Below, piece by piece: positions 15,218 to 18,039 of a stretch of DNA of 18,039 nt. A program made the position numbers and the translations under genes. The DNA lies in NCBI GenBank assembly GCA_027049085.1, contig JALTVH010000133.1, positions 1 through 18,039 of the forward strand, given 5' to 3'. Every line of letters begins with the position of its first letter. Position 1 is the stretch's first letter. This stretch comes from Aquificaceae bacterium. Its GTDB lineage: Bacteria > Aquificota > Aquificia > Aquificales > Aquificaceae. The notes beneath the pieces were generated by a model that was given only the letters and a program-made list of their open reading frames with translations, ran no database searches and was not told the DNA's origin.

Positions 15218-15691
15218 ATGAACGTTGATCCCATAGAGATCACCGAAAAAGTTAAGGCGATCCTTGAACCTGTTATAGAAAGTATGGGCTACAGGGTCTT
15301 TGATGTGGAGTTTAAACCCGAGAGGGGGTGGGTACTCAGAATCATCATTGACAAAAAAGGAGGTATTTCAATAAAAGACTGTGAAGAAGTTAGCCGAAGA
15401 GTCAGCCCTATACTTGACGTCGAAGACCTGATACCATTCTCCTACAACCTTGAGGTCTCTTCCCCAGGACTGACAAGAGAGCTTGAAAAACCCTCTCACT
15501 ACAAATTTTTTAAAGGAAGGCTTGCCAGGGTGGTTCTAAGAAAGCCCCTACAGGGAAAGAGGGAGATCCTGGGTTACATTGGTGATGTGGAGGAAAGTAT
15601 AATCTCCCTCAGGGAGAAGGAGGGAGGTGAAACCCTGCACATTCCCTTCTCAATCATTGCAAGGGGGAGGCTGGAGCCGGAAAAATGGTAG
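15218..15691 (+). CDS. rimP: Ribosome maturation factor RimP
   Basis: RimP helps mature the 30S subunit. The protein has 157 residues from the ATG at 15218 (159 from 15212). The family segments are plain: GYRVFDVEF (N-terminal domain), LRIIIDKKGGISIKDCEEVSRRVS (helix-strand core), YNLEVSSPGLTREL and the C-terminal SH3-like domain ending in a short IIARGRLEP segment. Both ATG codons are possible; 15218 is preferred because its distance from the -10 box equals that of dapA, but this rests on the promoter guess. The end overlaps nusA by seven bases, the usual rimP-nusA pairing. Confidence 0.93.
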   Translation: MNVDPIEITEKVKAILEPVIESMGYRVFDVEFKPERGWVLRIIIDKKGGISIKDCEEVSRRVSPILDVEDLIPFSYNLEVSSPGLTRELEKPSHYKFFKGRLARVVLRKPLQGKREILGYIGDVEESIISLREKEGGETLHIPFSIIARGRLEPEKW

Positions 15692-16695
15692 CCAACATCA
15701 AAAAATTAATTGAACAGGTGGCAAGGGAAAAGGATCTGCCTGAAAGAGTGGTTGAGTATGCACTCAAGAATGCCATAGCTATAGCTATCAAAAAGGACAA
15801 GAGGATCAGGGAAAATCTTGAAATAGAGTTTGGAGAGGAAGGCATCAAGGTTTTCGTGGTAAGGAAGAAGGGTAGAAAAAAGGAGAGGCTCCCCCTGGAC
15901 ATCACCACTGAGGACGTTAACAGAATCGCTGCCTTTGCAGCAAAGGAAGAGTTTTTAAACGAGCTTGAAAGGGCTGAAAGGGAAAGAGGGTTCTTAGAGT
16001 ACAAAGAGCTTGAAGGGGAAGTGGTCACAGGTATAGTAAGAAAGGTTCTTGAAGGAGGCGACCTCCTTGTTGACCTTGGAAAGGTTGAGGCTGTTCTTCC
16101 AAGGCGAGAGCAGATCCCTGGAGAAAGGTACTCTGTTGGCGAAAGAGTTAAGGCACTTCTCCTGGATGTTAAAAAGGTGAAGGGTGAGCCACGTCTAATC
16201 CTTTCGAGAACCCACCCTCTATTCCTTCAGAGACTCCTTGAAACAGAGATACCTGAGGTTGCAGAGAAGGATATAGAAGTAAAGGCAACCGCAAGGGTTC
16301 CCGGCGAAAGGGCAAAGGTGGCGGTTCATGCCCAGGACATGAAGATGGATCCTGTAGGTATAGTTGTTGGATTAAGAGGTTCAAGGATCCAGCCTATATC
16401 TCAGGAGCTCAGAGGAGAAAAGATTGATGTTATAAGGTGGACTGACGATGAGGAGGAATTCATACGCAGATCCCTATCTCCCGCACAGCCGACCGCAATA
16501 AGGGTAATTCCTGATGAGGAAAGGGTTGAGGTTGCTGTTCCAAAGGATCAGCTTTCCCTCGCTATCGGGAGAAAGGGTGTTAACGTTAAGCTCGCTCACA
16601 AACTGACGGGCTGGCACATTGATGTGATGTCGGAGGAAGACTTTGAAAAGCTCGCAGAGCTCAGAGACCAGGAAGAAGAACAACAAAGCGGTTGA
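15685..16695 (+). CDS. nusA: Transcription termination/antitermination factor NusA
   Basis: NusA (336 residues) binds RNA polymerase and modulates pausing, termination and antitermination. The N-terminal domain (about 1-110) carries the start VANIKKLIEQVARE. An S1 domain follows (about 111-175; GEVVTGIVRKV and LPRREQIPGERY), then two KH domains (about 185-320; MDPVGIVVGLRGSRIQ and DQLSLAIGRKGVNVKLA, which holds the GxxG loop). It lacks the extra C-terminal acidic repeats of E. coli NusA and ends in a short acidic tail. The gene overlaps rimP by seven bases. No infB or ylxR follows; the next gene starts within it. Confidence 0.97.
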   Translation: MVANIKKLIEQVAREKDLPERVVEYALKNAIAIAIKKDKRIRENLEIEFGEEGIKVFVVRKKGRKKERLPLDITTEDVNRIAAFAAKEEFLNELERAERERGFLEYKELEGEVVTGIVRKVLEGGDLLVDLGKVEAVLPRREQIPGERYSVGERVKALLLDVKKVKGEPRLILSRTHPLFLQRLLETEIPEVAEKDIEVKATARVPGERAKVAVHAQDMKMDPVGIVVGLRGSRIQPISQELRGEKIDVIRWTDDEEEFIRRSLSPAQPTAIRVIPDEERVEVAVPKDQLSLAIGRKGVNVKLAHKLTGWHIDVMSEEDFEKLAELRDQEEEQQSG

Positions 16696-17947
16696 CCTTT
16701 TCATAGAGAAACCCGTTTACGGAGGCTATGGCCTTGCAAGGAAAGAGGGCAAGGTTTTCCTGGTAAGGTACACCGTTCCGGGAGAACTCATCAAGGCTAT
16801 TCCCATTAGGGAAAAAAAGGATCACACGGAAGCGCTGCCCCTTGAGATAAAGATACCCTCTGAAGCAAGGAGAGAGCCAGTTTGTCCCTTTTACGGGAAG
16901 TGCGGAGGATGCCATTACCAGCATATTGAATACGATCACCAGGTAAGGATAAAAAAGGTAATTCTTGAAGAATCCCTCACCAGGATCGGAAAGATAAAAA
17001 ACCTGCCAGAGGTTCACACCCTTATGAGTCCTGAAGAGTTTGGCTACAGGATAAGGGTGCAGTTCAAGGGGGATGGAGACAGGGTTGGCTTCTTTAGATG
17101 GGGAGAAAGGGAGGTTATAGGTGTTGAATACTGCCCGGTTTCCCATCCTGAGATCAATACCCTTATCCCCGCTCTCCGGAGGGTTTCCGCAGAAGCTGGA
17201 ATGCCCTGTGAATTCCATGTTTCATACTCACCTTCTGAAGACAAGTTCCTAATTATCATCGTTACTCCTACCGAACTTGATAAAGAGATACTGGAATCCT
17301 TCAGGGATTTCCTGCCGGAAAGAGTAGTAGGAATTGGCAATTATCTGAGAGTGGGTCAATCCCTCACCATGAGGAAATGGACAGGGAGGGAGTACCTGCT
17401 ATATGAGGTTAAGGGTAAGCGGTTCAGAGTAAGCGCTGGATCCTTTTTTCAGGTGAACTGGAGCCTGTGGGAAAGCTTTGTTGATACTGTCCTTTGGGAT
17501 ATTAACTACAGAAAGGCTATTGAACTCTACGGTGGGGTCGGCTTTTTCACACTCTTTCTCGCCGAAAAAGGAAACTTCATTGAGGCATCAGACAGCAATC
17601 CGTCGGCAGTTAACGATGCCCAGTACAATGCAAAGATCAATGGTGGCGAAAACCTTCTCTTTATAAAAAACTCAGCATACAGACACCTCAAAATGAGGGG
17701 CGGTGAGGTTATAGATCTGCTTGTTCTGGATCCACCAAGGTCAGGGCTTTCACAGAAGGAAAGGGATCTTATCCTCAAGAACAGACCGGAAAGGATCCTC
17801 TACATTTCCTGCAATCCCGCAACCCTCGCAAGGGATCTTGGCCATCTCACTGCGGGAGGCTACAGCATTAAAAGAACAGTTCTTGTAGACAACTTCCCAC
17901 AGACTTATCACATTGAGAGTGTTACTCTTCTTGAAATTCAGGAATAA
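16643..17947 (+). CDS. TrmA/RlmD-type 5-methyluridine RNA methyltransferase
   Basis: This SAM-dependent methyltransferase of 434 residues methylates C5 of uridine in rRNA or tRNA. An N-terminal TRAM-like domain (about 17-75) is followed by a 4Fe-4S cysteine set C81, C87, C90 and C164. The catalytic part has the SAM loop ELYGGVGFFTL (usual DLYCGVG, here altered), DPPRSGL, catalytic C390 in ISCNP and FPQTYHIE with E425. Whether the target is U747/U1939-like rRNA or tRNA U54 cannot be told. The start is TTG at 16643, 6 bases after a perfect GGAGG (16632-16636); no ATG or GTG exists before the TRAM domain. It overlaps nusA by 53 bases. Confidence 0.93.
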   Translation: MKSSQSSETRKKNNKAVDLFIEKPVYGGYGLARKEGKVFLVRYTVPGELIKAIPIREKKDHTEALPLEIKIPSEARREPVCPFYGKCGGCHYQHIEYDHQVRIKKVILEESLTRIGKIKNLPEVHTLMSPEEFGYRIRVQFKGDGDRVGFFRWGEREVIGVEYCPVSHPEINTLIPALRRVSAEAGMPCEFHVSYSPSEDKFLIIIVTPTELDKEILESFRDFLPERVVGIGNYLRVGQSLTMRKWTGREYLLYEVKGKRFRVSAGSFFQVNWSLWESFVDTVLWDINYRKAIELYGGVGFFTLFLAEKGNFIEASDSNPSAVNDAQYNAKINGGENLLFIKNSAYRHLKMRGGEVIDLLVLDPPRSGLSQKERDLILKNRPERILYISCNPATLARDLGHLTAGGYSIKRTVLVDNFPQTYHIESVTLLEIQE

Positions 17948-18039
17948 GAAAATACAAATTTTCCTTTGCTGATATCCTTCTGATTCAGAGTAACCTTATC
18001 GTCTGACATAAACTGAACAAAGCCTTCAATTAAGCCCAT
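17938..18039 (-). CDS. 3' end of an unidentified minus-strand gene
   Basis: An open frame of 33 codons plus a TGA stop (17938-17940) runs off the end of the window. It has normal composition and overlaps the methyltransferase end by ten bases, tail to tail. The visible residues (MGLIEGFVQF, SDDKVTLNQKD, KGKFVFSYS) match no family that I recognise, and a real upstream part is only assumed. The ATG that forms the last three bases could be internal or the true start. Confidence 0.4.
   Translation of the reverse strand: MGLIEGFVQFMSDDKVTLNQKDISKGKFVFSYS

Noticed and set aside
16661..17218. 185-residue minus-strand open frame inside the methyltransferase gene
   Set aside because: It is antisense to conserved TRAM and cysteine-cluster regions, with no start signal and no domain.
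17948..17963. GAAAAT-acaa-ATTTTC inverted repeat after the methyltransferase stop as a terminator
   Set aside because: The stem has only 6 pairs with one G-C, and no clear T-run follows; it may also be coding on the minus strand.
1..18039. Mobile elements, CRISPR arrays, phage genes or toxin-antitoxin systems
   Set aside because: No transposase, integrase, direct-repeat array or toxin-like pair was found; codon use looks even throughout.

Overview
The window is a compact, housekeeping-type stretch of a bacterial chromosome with no mobile element, CRISPR array, rRNA or tRNA that I can see. Arginine is written mostly AGG/AGA, the proteins are rich in Lys/Glu/Arg, and gene spacing is near zero. 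With the gene set (single OppF-type ATPase, LPP20-like lipoprotein, HemN, stand-alone IscU-like protein) this suggests a thermophilic, probably anaerobic or microaerophilic, deep-branching Gram-negative bacterium, for example of the Aquificota/Thermosulfidibacter kind. That placement is inference and I cannot test it here. The outer-membrane barrel and lipoprotein support a diderm cell.

Layout. (1) Positions 1-1769, plus strand: the end of rimI, then hpt and a medium-chain dehydrogenase, chained by overlaps. (2) 1770-2108, minus: a small Cys-rich IscU-like protein, whose stop codon abuts that of the dehydrogenase. (3) 2133-5952, plus: dapA, a Ser/Thr protein kinase, a PP2C-like phosphatase, ccdA and hisH, nearly all overlapping by 1-4 bases. 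(4) 5958-15190, minus: in transcription order an M50 site-2 protease homologue, hemN, an OppF/DppF ATPase, a CNNM/CorC-type membrane protein, dnaE, an LPP20-like lipoprotein and an outer-membrane beta-barrel protein. (5) 15218-17947, plus: rimP, nusA and a TrmA/RlmD-type RNA methyltransferase. (6) The last 102 bases hold the 3' end of a possible minus-strand gene. No gap without a gene exceeds about 75 bases.

How the genes fit together. The clusters mix pathways: purine salvage, lysine and histidine synthesis, heme synthesis, thiol-disulfide electron transfer across the membrane, replication, and ribosome/transcription factors. Most linkage is therefore compact packing rather than one pathway. 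The clearest functional units are the kinase-phosphatase pair, the rimP-nusA pair, and the lipoprotein-barrel pair.

The most interesting signals are regulatory and architectural. Perfect or near-perfect -10 boxes lie 7-10 bases before several start codons, with no usable Shine-Dalgarno, which suggests leaderless or near-leaderless transcripts. Two divergent junctions share the same 10-mer, ATTATAAAAT, which reads as a -10 box on both strands. A perfect TGTGA-N5-TCACA palindrome is centred 42 bases before the predicted start site of the lipoprotein gene. CcdA carries an inserted pair of membrane helices, and the kinase is of the non-RD type.
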